Part shown: positions 41,901 to 56,000 of the stretch, piece after piece
Layout: every line of letters begins with the position of its first letter
Position numbering within the stretch: the first letter of the stretch is position 1
Source of the DNA: Seriola aureovittata
Lineage: Eukaryota > Chordata > Actinopteri > Carangiformes > Carangidae
Direction of reading: 5' to 3'
Length of the DNA: 64,000 bases
Assembly: GCF_021018895.1 (NCBI RefSeq)
Contig: NC_079384.1
Coordinates: 22,358,640 to 22,422,639, forward strand
Position numbers and translations under genes: made by a program
The notes under the pieces: model-generated
Databases searched by the model: none
What the model was told of the DNA's origin: nothing
What the model saw: the letters and a program-made list of their open reading frames with translations, nothing else

Positions 41901-43267
41901 GAGGTTTTCAAGAGAGAACCATGTAACTTGTATGAATTATACTGAAAATAGGAATTTATTTGATAGAGAAGCTCCATTTAAACCCAATTAAATATTGATT
42001 AATTATTTATGTATAATTCACATGAATTGTGTGCAGGCCTATAGAAACATTTTTGCATGCTCATCTGACCTGCTGGACATTGATTACAAGACTCTCTGCT
42101 TTTGCTGGCAATTAATCAGAATTAACTGTTAGTGTCCCAACTGCAAACCATCTCTATTTCCCCTGTAATTAGCACCAAATTACATAGTCCAGGGTAGTTA
42201 TTGGAAATTATTTGGGAATTGGATACATCTTGTAGATTGTTGTCAACAACAACAAATGACCTTGAGGATCAAATAAAATGTTACCGAAGCATAGTTCTAA
42301 AGTTCTGAAAAGTTCTAAGCATAGTTTTTATGTCTGTCTGTGTTCTTCATGTGTATGATGTATGGAAAAATCAGTCTGTGCTGTTATGTTAAAAAAACAG
42401 TCAGAAGAATCAGAGATCAGAGTCTACACACATCATACAGGGATAACTGTATAAGCTTAAGTGTTGCATTCAGCCTGCAAGTCATCTGCTCCACACAAAT
42501 ATGGCTCCTGTAGACAAGATGGTAGCATTTGTGGCTTGGACGGAGGTCACTGTGTGGCAGCAGAGTTCAGTCTTTATCCAGAGTGCCCTTTGAGTGTCCA
42601 CGTCAGGAATGAGCTGACACAGGCAGACAGACAGACGGACAGTTTACAGGACACTTTATGAGACAGTTAGAGAGTTAGTCAGATAGTCATGATGTAAATC
42701 GACTGATTTACAGTCGAGGCAGCAAAGTCAGCTGGTGTCAAGGAGACCTGTGCTGGGTGTAATGTGAGGCGAGAAGCGCCCCCCTGTGGTCCTCTCCTCC
42801 TTGCACAGAAAACATTTAACATCTGCTCGGTGTCTCTTGCACAGGATGAAGAGAATGGAAATGCTACTGGACCTGGTGAGTGTTTCATTTTCCTGTTGAC
42901 TTAATTGGTTACACATTGTTCGCAGATGTTTAGCCATTGGATATGTAGAATGAATCATTTCATTTATTTACATACCCTTGGGACTAATTAGAATCTATTG
43001 TAATCTGTTAAATTAAGCACAATGCTGATACTGTGTGTGTAAGGGGACCCTTTGTTTGCACATGTAGATGGAGCTGATTCAACTTTGTAGATTTTGCTGA
43101 TAGTCTCAATCTAGGAAAGTTTTTTTCTGAATTTGGATGTGAATGTGCCTGTGTGTGTGTTTAAGCATGTTGTCAGTGGTCTCGTTTGGAGCCAATGGAT
43201 ACCATCTTTGTGAAGAGTGTCAAAGAAAATGGCCCTGCCCAACAAGCCGGACTGTGTACAGGTAGAA

Positions 43268-43307
<40 letters not shown>

Positions 43308-45653
43308 GTCCTCCAGAAACACTATGATTTCAGTGCACTGCACAAATAACCCCTCCAAGCACTTCCCACGGCTCATCTATGTGATATCAGTGTCGTCTGT
43401 AAACGTCCCCTAAACAGTGCTCACTTCATCCAAAAAGGCTACAAATTTTGCTGTTCCCCCAATTGAGATTGGAGGATTTTTTAGCCTATGATAAAAAATG
43501 ATTCATAGTAATAATGATAATAATAATGATAATAATGTGAAAACATTACACACCTGCTCTATGATGAGCACAGTATTGGACAGTCAAGGCCTCTTTGTTG
43601 GAGGAGCCAGGTGAATCCAGTGCGTCTTCCTTGCATTGATGATGAGCCGTCGGTAACAGCAGCTGGAAGCTTGTAAAATCCCCCATTCACACCAACAATA
43701 TATTTAATGGCGTTGAAAACATCCACACCCTTTGTAGTGTTATGCAAAGACACCAATTTCAATAATTCCTCACCCACTTCAAGTGAACTGTCAATGGCTC
43801 AAGAGATGGAGACAGGGAGAAGCTCAGGTCTGTGCAATATAAGCTGAAGAGGAGAGTAAAGCAGGTGAATGAAGACTACAAAAAGAAAGTAGAGAGGAAG
43901 CTGCAGCACAACAACACCAGAGAGGTGTGGAAGGGGATGAGGACCGTCACTCGCTATAAAGAGAAGAACAGCCACAACATCAGGTGATGTGGACAAGGCC
44001 AATGAGTTCAACCTGTTCTACAACAGGTTTGACACAGCCTCACCTGTTCTCTCTCCCACTGCTTCAGCTGTAGCTTCTCCTACGGCATTTCCTCCACAAC
44101 CTGACACTGCAGCTGCAACTCCCTCCACACTGGGGTCAAGTCTCCTGCCCTTTACAGCGGAGGAGGGGAGGGCGGAGCACAAGAGGCCATGCCCTGGAAA
44201 GGCAACAGGCCCGGATGGTGTGTGTCCGTGGCTGTTAAAGGACTGTGCAGCCCAGCTGGCTGAGCCTCTCCAGAGGATCTTCAACTTAAGTCTACAAACA
44301 GGGAGGGTCCCGGTCCTGTGGAAAACATCATGTCTTGTTCTGGCACCTAAAGTAGGGTGACCTGCTGAGATAAATGACTACAGACCGGTGGCCCTCACAT
44401 CATGAAGACTCTGGAGCGGCTGCTTCTCCACCTTCTGAGGCCACAGGTTGAACATGCAACTAGACCCCCTACAGTTCGCCTACAAAGAACATGTTGGAGT
44501 GGATGATGCTGTCCTTTACATGCTCCACTGGGCCCATTCTTACTTGGATGAGCCAGGTAGTTACATGAGGATTATTTTCTATGATTTCTAATGTGCATTT
44601 AACATCATCCAACCCCCCATTCTTAAAGACAAGCTGGAAGGGATGGGGGTGGATCCCTGCTTTACATCCTAGATTGTGGATTACCTGACGAGACCACCAC
44701 AGTACGTCAGGCTGGGTAACTGTGTCTCAGGGACAGTGATGAGCAGCACTGGGGCTCCACAAAGGACTGTTCTGGCTCCGTTCCTGTTCACCCTGTATAT
44801 GGCGGACTTTAAATACAACCTTGAGTCCTGCCACATCCAGAAATACTCGGATGACACAGCTAATTTGGCGCATATCAGGAACAGGCAGAAAGAGGAGTAC
44901 AGAGATCTGACGATGGCCTTCAGTGAATGGAGCGACAAGAACTGCCTCTTTATGAACATCTCCAAGACCAAGGAGATGGTCATTTACTTTCGGAGGTCTA
45001 GGCCCACCCTTCAGCCAGTCAACATTCGAGGGAAGGACAGTGAGGTGGTGCACACTTATAAATACCTAGGTGTACACCTTGACAGTAAACTAGACTGGTC
45101 TCTGAACATGGATGCCATCTATCAGAAGTGGCAGAGCCAGCTCTTTCTCCTCAGGAGGCTCAGGTCCTTTGATGTCTGCAGTGAAATGCTGCACATGTTT
45201 ATCAGTCAGTGGTGGCCAGTGTACTTTTTTATGCTGCAATCTGCTGGGGCAGCAGCATGTCTGACATGAACACAAAGAGACTGGACAAGCTGTTAAAAAA
45301 AAAGGCTGGGTCTGTGCTTGAGAGGAGTTTTGCGTCACTCAGGACTGTTGTGGAGAGACGCATTCAATGTAAGATAGAGGCCATCTTGGACAATACCAAC
45401 CACAACATTCTGGAAGGACAGAGAAACTCATCTCACTACGCTGCAAAACAGAGAGGTTCAGGAGATCCTTTATTCCCTCTGCCATCATGCTATACAACAC
45501 CTCAGCCAAAGGATATGGACTATTCTAATTATTATTCTTTATTTATTATTAACTGTTTTTATTATTATTATTATTATTATCAACAATGAGATAATGGGCA
45601 CATGAATTTCCCCTAGGGGATTTATCCTAGGGGATAAATAATAAATAAATAAA

Positions 45654-45731
<78 letters not shown>

Positions 45732-46556
45732 GATGAGAAGCTGGCTAACATGGGAGAAGTTGTTTTAGCATTCCTTCGATATGATTGTGAATGACAAAAA
45801 TCTTTGTGTCATTGTGCAATAGGAAAGGGAGACCGTTTCAAAATTCTAAGCCGTGTTATCATCTCCAAAAACCTTAGCCATCTCTACTGCACGGGTTGCA
45901 CTGAATGAAATCAACATGATCACAATGGGCTATCGCGGATGTCACACTGTGTCAGAGGATATTTACATAAAGTTGAGCCTGTCTCAACCTTCCCCAGTAG
46001 TGCAGCTGGGGACCTTTTGAGTCCTTTTTTGGATCTGTTTAGCTCAGTGGGGGGTACAGGGCTGAAAAACGTGCAAGCATATAGCAATTATATTATATGT
46101 ACATTTGATTTGTATCAAACTCAAAAGTATTAGTAGAAAAGGTTGTTCATTTTTGGTCAGAACTACTAGCTATGAGTGATGAACAGCTTCTAGTGGACAT
46201 GTGTTTCATTATAATGCATTGGTTATGCTGAGCAAGTTTCAAACCTGTGCCAGTTGATTTTGATAATGTAATAAAAGGAACTGAAGCCAAGGAGATGAAT
46301 TACGAAATGGTTGTCAGTAATGTAAGTTGTTAGCAGATAAGATTTTTTGGGGAGAAAAACTGGATAAAATGTTCCTCAACCTCAAATGCTGATGGTCTTT
46401 CACTGCTCTTTTTCCAAAAAGACTAGAAGTGAACATCAATAAAGGAAAGTGCTCTTTTGGAGGAGTAGGTTTAGGGAATTCAAATGATTAACTCAGTATT
46501 TAAATATTGATTGAATGTTAATTCATACATGGAAAGCATGATTACATAACCTTTGG

Positions 46557-46614
<58 letters not shown>

Positions 46615-49600
46615 ATGTGTGTGTGTGTGTACGTGCATGTGTGTGCTCACAGGGGACAGGTTGGTGAAGGTGAATGGGGAAAGCATTCTTGGGAAAACCT
46701 ACTCTCAGGTGATCGCACTTATCCAAAACAGGTGGGAGACTCGTGTTTATAAATCCCATATTTGACCTCTTATTTATTTTGTACTTACATGTTTTTTTTT
46801 TTTAATCTTTCTTTTTTCTTTTTTTTTTTTACAGTGAAAACATTCTTGAGCTCTCAATTATGCCAAAAGATGAGGATGTGTTGCAGTTGGTAAGTGTGAG
46901 TATGATCTTTCTTCTATTTTCTCTTCTTTCCTTCTTTCACCTTGATAAATTATAAAACAGTTATCTAGGCTTTTTAAGTAATAGCAAGGGCTGTGTATCT
47001 CTGTTATAATCCATTTATTGAAGTTTATCTCAAAAATTTTGAAATATGCATGGACAAAAAAGAACTGTAAAAAAAGAACTGCTTAAAGGGAGGCGACGCA
47101 ACAACCAACACAGAGCTCAATAAAATTAAAAACAATGGGGTTTTATTTTATTTTTTATTTTAATACACAAGCCAATAATTTATATATGCAAATGTTGGTT
47201 AACAGTTTTCTGGTCAGCTTAAATAGTCGACCTTATATTCAACCTTTTAAAGGATAAGGTTGGGGACATATTTTCTTTATAATCCACAAATCTCATGTGC
47301 AGAGCCAAACCAACACTTAATGTCTCCTAACAACTATTGTGTAATCAAATAATAATAATAAATACAGGGTTCTCTTCGCCTCTTCCAGCAAAATACAGCT
47401 GAACCAGGTGTTTTTTCAGCTTGATGGCGGTAGACTTCCAGAGGACAAAAGGCACAGCGTAATTCACAGCCTTTAATTGTGCAACCTGCCTAATGTTTTG
47501 ATACTGCTGTGTCTTCATCAGTCAAAGTGGACAATGACACGAGGCAAACAATTACAGTCAACCTAAACCAGGTGTACAATTGTCATTGGATAATTGGTTG
47601 AACAGGGTTTCTTATCTATTAGATAATGAATCCAAGGGGTATGAGTTTACCTAGTCACTGTCTCAGTGGCACAACTGTCCAAGTGCCCCAGCTCACCATG
47701 TCAAGAACAGAACACAGACCTCACCTTACGAGGATAAAAAGTACAAAAAGTACAAGTACAAACATCTGTCAAGTGTGACAATTTAGAGAAAGAGTGACAA
47801 ATTAAGTAATTAATTTATGCCAGAGGGCTAACACCATGACAGAAACGAGACAGAAGACACAGTCACCTCTTAAAGTTCCAAAGATAAAAGTACAAAGCGT
47901 ACAAATACAGACATCCACTGAGTGTGACAAATTAGTGGGAACCTGACAAATTTAATATTTATGGCAGGGTTCCACTGTATGCAGTGTGTGAATCCAGTAA
48001 GCCTCTCTGGAGGGCAGTGAGTTAATATCTTACCTATGGGAGAGGGTGAAATCTTAAATGATGCTGCAGAGCCATTGTTTACCTGTGTATAATGTCAGCC
48101 AACAGTATAATCCATGTTTTGTGTACGTATTGCAGTCTTATGTTCAGATATGCAACTCTTTAAAGCTCTTTTTGTTTGTCCAGCATAAACCAGACCACAG
48201 GGTCATTTCAACATATAGAAAACATGTGCTGCTGCAGTTAATGAAGGATTTCATGGAGTACTTGTCTCCCAGCGCAGCAACAACCTACACAGATGTGTAT
48301 TTGGTAAATAAAAACAGACAAAAAATTGAACACAAGTAATACACTTGCAGTGCAGTAATAACTGCCTTAACTTTATTAAAGGAAATAAAGTTCCAGTGTT
48401 GGTTGTACAATAAGGATTAAGCTTTTATAGACAAAAAGAAAAACAATGCAACAAGGTGCATGCTCTATCTGCCTCAATCTGCCCTCTAGCTGTTCCTGCC
48501 ACCTCTGTTCTTTTATCCTTTCTGTCCTTTTTACATTGTGCCCTAACCCTCCTGTCCTCAGGCATACTCCCAGGATGCCTACCTGAAAGGCAACAAGCCT
48601 TATTCAGGTGAGGCCCAGAACCTCCCTGAGCCTCCGCCTCTCTCTTACCCTTCCACAAAGCCCAGTTCCACAGCCCCCCAGCCCAGCCACAACCTCCACA
48701 GTCTCCTAGACAACTGGCAGTGCCGATCTGGCCCCACCACCTCGCAACTGGATAACCACCAGTCTGCTGCTTCTACCCTCACATCCGGCTGGCCCGGGGG
48801 TCCTGAGGATTCCAGAGGCCACTTTACCCCATTGGGACGGCACCGTGGCCGCTCCTCTTCAGCCATCAATGTGCTGGACTTTCACTTTTCTAACCACAAT
48901 GCTGCCATTGCCTCTGCAACACTGCCTCCGCCAAGGAAAAGCAGCCTACCGGCTTCTGCCCGTGCCCATGCCGACACCCTCTGCCACCAGGCTCTGTCAG
49001 AGTGGTACTACAGCCAGGCTGAAGCTGCAGAGCACATGTCCCCACGCCACCGCAGTATTTCTCAGGAACGTTTAACAGAGCTGGGGCTGGGGTTGGCGCT
49101 CGGCCCAGGACCTATGTCTGCCCCCACAGCGTCGTCAGAGCAACGGAGAAGAGAAACCCTTCTCTACCACCACCAGGCAGCTGCTGCTTCCCATGATTCC
49201 TATTGGCTAGGTGGTTGGGGTGGTGTGTCAGGACCAGGAAGCAGGTCATGCTCAGAGAGCCTACTGGCAGCCTACGCTGAATACGAGCACAACTATGGCC
49301 GTTCTGTTGAAACACTGGCACAAGCCTCTGTACTGGTCTTACCATGCTATGAACACAATACACAAAACTCCCAAACAACAACAACAAAACCCAGCAAGCA
49401 GATAGACCAGAAAGCCTCAGGGTATCAGCACCAAACAATGACATCCCCCATCACAACTTCCTCCACAGTGCCACCCAGTGGCAGGCAGTCAGGTCAGCAG
49501 GTAGCTGAACCCCAAACAAGACGTGTAAAAGAGGAAGAGCTGGTGAGCTACAAAAGCTACGGTCCTACTTTCTCCCACAAAGCTGGTCACCTCCTCCAGC

Positions 49601-52600
49601 AGGCCCACTCCTTCAGAGAGCCTACCTACAGCGGCCCCCACCTCAACTGGAGCCCCAGCCGCAGGAGCAGCCTTGCAGACAGCGAGGGGAGGGTGGTACC
49701 CAGGCCACAGTCCACACCTGCCCTGTCTGTGTCAGAAGAGGAGAGAGCCCACCTGGGAGAGGACAGGGTGGTCATCTCTCCTATCTCACTGAATCAAGAT
49801 GTGGTCCTTAGGCAGAAGCCTCCTTCAGGCTGCCGGACTCCCGTTCATGCTCTTCAACATCCCCACTACACAACAGATATGGAGTCACCCAAGCCCCCTG
49901 GTTTGACACCTTCACCAGGGACCCTCTCTCCTATCTCTTTGGGACCTGGCTCCAACCGCAGGACCAATGGTAGCCTGGCACAGCATGCATATGACTCTTT
50001 GTCCTCTATTCCCTTCATAGGTAAGTGAGCTTTCCTCTGTAGCAACTGACTTTTTACAGCTACCTCAAAATGGCCTGATAATGCAGTGGAGTATAAGACA
50101 ATTTACATTTATTGTTATAAGTGCTGTAAAAGTCAAAAATGTGTTCCTGCAGATGAGATTGCATTTTCTCAAAATTACACAAACCACATATTTGTTTCAT
50201 TTGCAGTCATAACAGGCACGTTTAGTATAGTTTTATTTTGTATGTATTAATATGTTGTGTGTTGCTACAGAGCTCTTCAAAATTTCACTTAATTTATGTG
50301 AACATTTAGAAATGTTTTCTTTCAGTGTTTCTATCCTTTACACCTTTTTGTGTTCATACCTGTTGGTGTATGTCATATACATGTCAACATAATAATTGTA
50401 CCCTCAGAACATTTAGTTTTCAAACAGTTTGGTGTTTCCAACTGGTGTTTGAAACTGTGTTGATGAGCACTGATTGATCTGGTCTTTCTGTAGACCTTTA
50501 CCTGTCAATTATTTTTATACTGTTTTAGTTATGCAAATTTCTCAGAAACAGAGCTGCTCTGGAGACAGAAATAATTTTATAGGCTCAGCCAACAGGCCAA
50601 ATAATATCAGTTTTGCAGGCTAACATCAGAGTAGACTGAGGCCTGGTGAGAAAGGTAAGGAGTATGGGAGAACTGATGAGGTCTACCAATATTGCTACAA
50701 ACAGAAAATATGTAGGCAAGTTCAAACTGAACTGTAACTATCTGGGTAGGAATGTCACTCAAAACATTTTGTCATTTGTAAAAATAACATATACGGTAGT
50801 TCCTCTAAGAAATGAAAAGTTATTATTCAAATATTTTTTTTATTGATTTTCACATTATACACTCACAGTAGAACTCAATACCCCAGACAAGAGGCAAAGC
50901 AAAATAAAAAAAAAAACTGAAATAAAATATAAATAACAATAATGCTATATTAATATATATAATATATTAATATTAATAGTAATAATGATAATTGAAAATA
51001 AATGAAAAATCAAGAAAATAAAACAGATATGTTACTCAGTATCAACAAAGTAGTCATACATACACATATGTATGCATATACACATAACTGCATATACAGA
51101 GTAATATATAAACACAAAAAATAAATAAATAAATAAAGGGTGGTGGTGGGGAGGGGGGTGTAGGCTACACTATGTTAAGGGGAGTTCATCTTCAAAGTAT
51201 GATAGAAATGGTTGCCAGACTTTATAATATCTATGGGTTGTGCCGGCCAGTGTATTTAAGTTGTTCAAGTTTGAGGTGGGACATCACGTCCTCTACTAAA
51301 CGCCTATGAGAGGGGGGCATGATCTTCTTCCAACTAAGGAGTATCCGACGTCGAGCTAGCAGAGTGGAGAATGCTATAGCCTCAGCCTGGTGCCTAGATA
51401 TTGGTGTCTCCTGAGGGACGATCCCATTGTCAATGGGTTGGGACTGATTACTTTCTTACACATGTATGAAAATGTATCAAATATATTTGTCCAAAAGAGA
51501 TCTAGTTTTGGGCAAAACCAAAACATATGACTGAGGCTAGCTGGGTCTTGCTTGCATCTGACACAAGTTGGGTCTAAGCCAGGGTAGAGTTTGGCTAGCT
51601 TACTTGCAGATAAATGTAGCCTGTGCAGAACCTTAAATTGCAGCAGCCCATGTCGAATACACATTGAGGAAGAGTGTACCAATGTAATTGCTGCCTGCCA
51701 GTTTACATCTGAAATGATGGCTCCTAATTCTTCCTCCCACTGCCTTGCCAAACGGTTAAGTGATACGACGGCAACCCTCTGGATATTACCATACAACACA
51801 GACACCAGACCTCTGTCAACTGGATCCATGGTCAGACATTCATCTGTCCATGTACTCTGAGGGGTTGTCAAAGAGAAGTGTTTTTTAACATAACTCCGCA
51901 CCTGTAGATATCTAAAGAAATGTGACAGAGGGATGCTGAAGTCTTTCTTTAGCTGTTCAAAGGAAATGAGGTGCCCTTCCTTAAAAAGGTCCATTACACA
52001 TTTAATCCCTCTCCTATGCCACAATTGAAAAGATGGATCTGTGAGAGATGGGGCCACATTGATGTTCGCTAGAATAGAATTATTGATGTGGAACTGACAT
52101 TAGTGAGACAGTTCACAGAACAGAGAAGCACCGAGGTTCAAAAACCAGACACTCTCCTATCGATCATTGATCTTTGGCCTAAGATGTTCTTGTACAAAGA
52201 ATCATTTGTTTGTGAACGCTGAAGTCCCCCAACAGAACTAGTCCCTAACTAGTATGCTTTCCAGGACCCCACCCAGAAAAAAAGGCTGGATACTCTGAAC
52301 TGCTGTTTAGTGCATAGGCAGAAACAACAATCAATACCCCAACACTTGCCCAGTGCCTGTCACCCTGGTCAACTCTTGAAAAGCCCCTCTCCACAAGTTG
52401 GCTCCAGAACCAGTGCTGTGTGTGGAGGTCAGCTCAATTATATCTAGTTCCTGCTCACCTCCTGCACCAACTTCCTTCCTCAACAGAGAAGTGGCATTCC
52501 GTGTCACTAGACTCTACTATGCCAGCTATTGATACGCCTAGGTCCCTGACTCTGCTTGCTAGCAATACACCAGATCCCAGCGTCTATTCCTGCACCCACA

Positions 52601-52931
52601 TGGTTGCAGCAATTGGCAGCAATACTGTAATATTGTAAATATTGGGTTTTAATGTACAGTATATGTAGAGTTTTCCGCCATTTTGTCTCCCCTTTTTCTA
52701 TAGTTGTTCTTACCATGTGAGAGATACTGGAGCTGTTAGAAATATGTAGTATCTCTGAGCTGACTGATTGATTGACAATTTTTCACTTTCAGATGCTCAC
52801 AATCATGGTCTTTAGGATTTGATGTGAGTGTAGAATTTGAATGGTTTTATCACGGAAGTCAAACAGGAAGCTCAATGACCATATGTCCCTCACTAGGACA
52901 CACAGACACACAGACAGACAGACAGACAGAC

Positions 52932-53002
<71 letters not shown>

Positions 53003-56000
53003 TAGATAGATAGATAGATAGCCTCCAAGGTAGATCTTAAGAAACTCTGTTTTGTCTTGTCAGTGTTTAATCCCTCATCTCACACCCTCTTGTCACCTCC
53101 TGTGATGATGGCCTTGCAGATGAACCTACCAGTCCTAGTACTGACCTACAGGCCTGCTATGTACCAGCCTGCTCTGTGGTGTCCAGTTCACAGACCTCCA
53201 CTATGGCCACCCTCACCTTCACCTCTGTCTCCCCCATCCTCTCCTCCTTCTCCTCGTTTGTCCGACTTCATTCTCAGGACTGCAGTGAGTCTCACTCACC
53301 CAATCTAAATTTTGAAAGGCTTTAGGCAGGGCTAAACCAATATACAGTATGTTCTTCAGTATGTTTGAATAAATACTGCCAAACCTCACTGCCAGTCAAC
53401 ACAACTCCATGTTATATGTTATATTAATCACTCACAGTTTGAAACAGCAAATCAATAACTCATCTTCGTGTCTGTTCACATCACTACCATACATTGCATG
53501 TTTTTAACCCTCTGTGTCATTCTCCTTTCTTTTCTTCTCTGACTTGTCTTTTGTCTCTTCAGGCAGTATTAAAGGTCGTCGCTCCTCTTACCTGCTGGCC
53601 ATCACCACCGAGAGATCCAAGTCCTGTGATGAGGGGCTCAACACCTTCAGGGAAGAAGGTCGTGTCTTCTCGTAAGTTAAGAACTCAGACGACACTCAAG
53701 CTGCATTCATTACATGCCAGGGATTCGTACACCTAGGTCCCTGACTTTGCTAACATGCATGCACTAGCTGCATGACTAAAGTCAACCATTTCCTTGTTTT
53801 TGTCCACATTGAGGAGCAGATGCTTCCGCTGCTCCACTCCACAAAGTTAGCGGCTGGTTCCCTCTACTCCAACTACTGCCCATCTTTAATATACCCCACC
53901 ACTGCAGAGTCGTCCGAGAACTTCTGCAAGTGTCATGAGTTAGAGTTGTACTTCAAATCTGAGGTTTACAGAGTGAACAGAAATGGGAACAGAACAGGCT
54001 CCTGTGTTATGAAAACCCACATCATAGAAGGAACTCCCCAGCTGAACAAACTGGGGCCGATCAGACAGATGAGTCAGAGATCCAAGAGACAGTAGACCCG
54101 CAGACACCCATCCTGATATAGTCTCAGAAATATACACATGTATACATTACATACCCGAATATTACATTACATTGACGAACATCATTTATAAGTGGATTTA
54201 CTTCACAGTAGATGTAGCTTCATTAAGATTATTAATGTAAAGTCTCTTTCACTTCTTGGCTTTTCTTAGTTTTTCTTTGAATAGTGGCACAGAAATCATT
54301 TCTGCAAACACAGACACTGTCTGCACTCTAGACATACTGTAGTTGTAACTTGTGTTCTTTCTATTCCACAGCAAACTACCTAAGAGGGTCAAGAGTTTTT
54401 TCACTGATGGGGTGAGTTGTTGTAATTATTAGACTTGACCACATGTACAGCTCACAACTAAATTGGGTACACTCCTGGTGAATATCATTAAAATGTTAAG
54501 TAATTACAAATTCTGTCCATGTTAGTCATTTTTATTTGCTTTTAGCAGAAGCCAAAGAAGAATGAATTCATTCATTCAAATTAATTTGAAAACCAGAATT
54601 GTTTGACTTGGTGAACTATATAGAAAGCTCCACTTCAATAAAAGTCAATGCACCCTCATTAGTAAGATTCCATTCTTTAATTTTTTCAATATTTTGTAGA
54701 TCTGCCTGCCCTCATTTTTGATGGTAGATTCAATCCTCATGTACATGGATGATACTTGTCTACCACAAATCTGCAGAGAAATGCTCTTTTTTTTTTGCTC
54801 GACTCTCTGCTTTAAAACCTTTATTGGAATCAAGTCAGGGGGCAGACTTGGTCATATTTTTCTCTGAATTCCTCTTTACAGATTGTTTTTGGGATCATTG
54901 TCATGTCTTCTTCAGAGTGGGAGTCGACTTTTCATTAAGTATTTGGGTATATACCTGCATTCATAGTGCCATCTATAAATGTCATCTCACCTAGACCTTG
55001 TGCACTCATGCAGCCCCATATCAGCACACTCCCACTTCCATGTTTTGGCACGTCAGCACTGTGCAGTCACTGTGGTAGTCCTGGCCAGGTCCACACCAAA
55101 CATGCTGCACCACATCAGATTCAGACTAATTCATTTTGGTTTCATCTGAACAACATGTGCTGCCAACATTCATCAGGCCCCTTTTCATGTCTTTGGCAAA
55201 GTTTAGTCTGCAGTTTTGTGTCAATTTGTGAGCAATGGTTTTCTCCCTAAATGCTGTTTGTGGAGGTTGACTTTGTGCAGTGTCTTTTACTTTGTATGAT
55301 AAGTCATGTGGAGCCATGTTGCATCGGACATGGTTCATGAAATTAGTCTTGATTGGAAATCACAATTGTATCAATCACTTTTGTTTAAGTGATCACAGGT
55401 AACTGACTTTTGTTGCATTAATGTTGGCCTGTATTTTCAATGTTCTGTACATATACTTACTTTCTATTTCTGTTTTGTTGACTTTCCAGCAAACAAATAA
55501 ACAGTGTCCACTTTGAATGCCTTAATATCCCTACATTGTGTTTCAGTCCCTGGAGAGCCTGCGAGCTCAGGAGGAGGCCCAGTCCAAGCGCCACTCCACT
55601 TCTGAACTGGGGACCATCACTTTCAGTGATGTTCGCAAGGAGGGTTGGCTACACTACAAACAGATCCTCACAGAGAAGGGAAAGGTACAATACCCTGCAT
55701 GTACACACACTGCAAGCTCATAGGCCCTTCACCAAGTACCACCACCCTAAGCTGCCGTTGCCATGCCTGTCATGCTTTCCAAATTGGCAGTGATAACAGC
55801 AGATTTACCACTTTAAATTCATGTACATTTTTTATGAAACAATTGTTCCTTCACATCAGACAAAGTAAAGAAAAGAAAATTTTCAATTTTTACCAGTGAC
55901 TGTCCACTATTATCAGCATTGTTTATCAGCTGTAGAGGGCTAATGTTGGCTGATTAACATTAACTTCATGAGTTGGACTAAAACTCAGTCTCTGGCTGAT

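Larger units (their letters stand above)
43797..45735 (+). mobile_element. CR1/L2-like LINE, 5'-truncated, with 3' tail
   Basis: A non-LTR retrotransposon in the same orientation as arhgap23. It encodes a broken reverse transcriptase: an N-terminal part (44000-44360) with [20 protein letters not shown], the catalytic YSDDT motif near 44860, [20 protein letters not shown], and a C-terminal part to about 45520. The frame is interrupted several times. The 3' UTR has CCCCTAGGGGATTTATCCTA and a (TCTA)n tail, as in many fish LINEs. Confidence 0.9.
43262..46652 (+). other. arhgap23 intron 4 with complementary CA and TG end tracts
   Basis: The intron starts gtagaag directly followed by (CA)n and ends (TG)n followed by ctcacag. 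It hosts an hAT remnant and a 1.9 kb LINE. No host exon was seen inside. Confidence 0.9.

Noticed and set aside
43177..43261. tgtcag acceptor for exon 4
   Set aside because: Joining exon 3 to 43177 shifts the frame out of [11 protein letters not shown].
44681..45053. Minus-strand ORFs of 100 and 108 residues
   Set aside because: Antisense of the LINE reverse transcriptase.
48058..48339. 93-residue plus-strand ORF upstream of exon 7
   Set aside because: No similarity to ARHGAP21/23 between the PDZ end and AYSQDAYLK, and exons 6 and 7 join in phase without it. It lies beside a decayed repeat.
52903..53021. CRISPR-like array
   Set aside because: Uniform tetranucleotide repeats without spacers, in a vertebrate genome.
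54645..54833. 62-residue ORF in intron 10
   Set aside because: Part of the decayed Tc1-like transposase; not an arhgap23 exon, as exons 10 and 11 join in phase.
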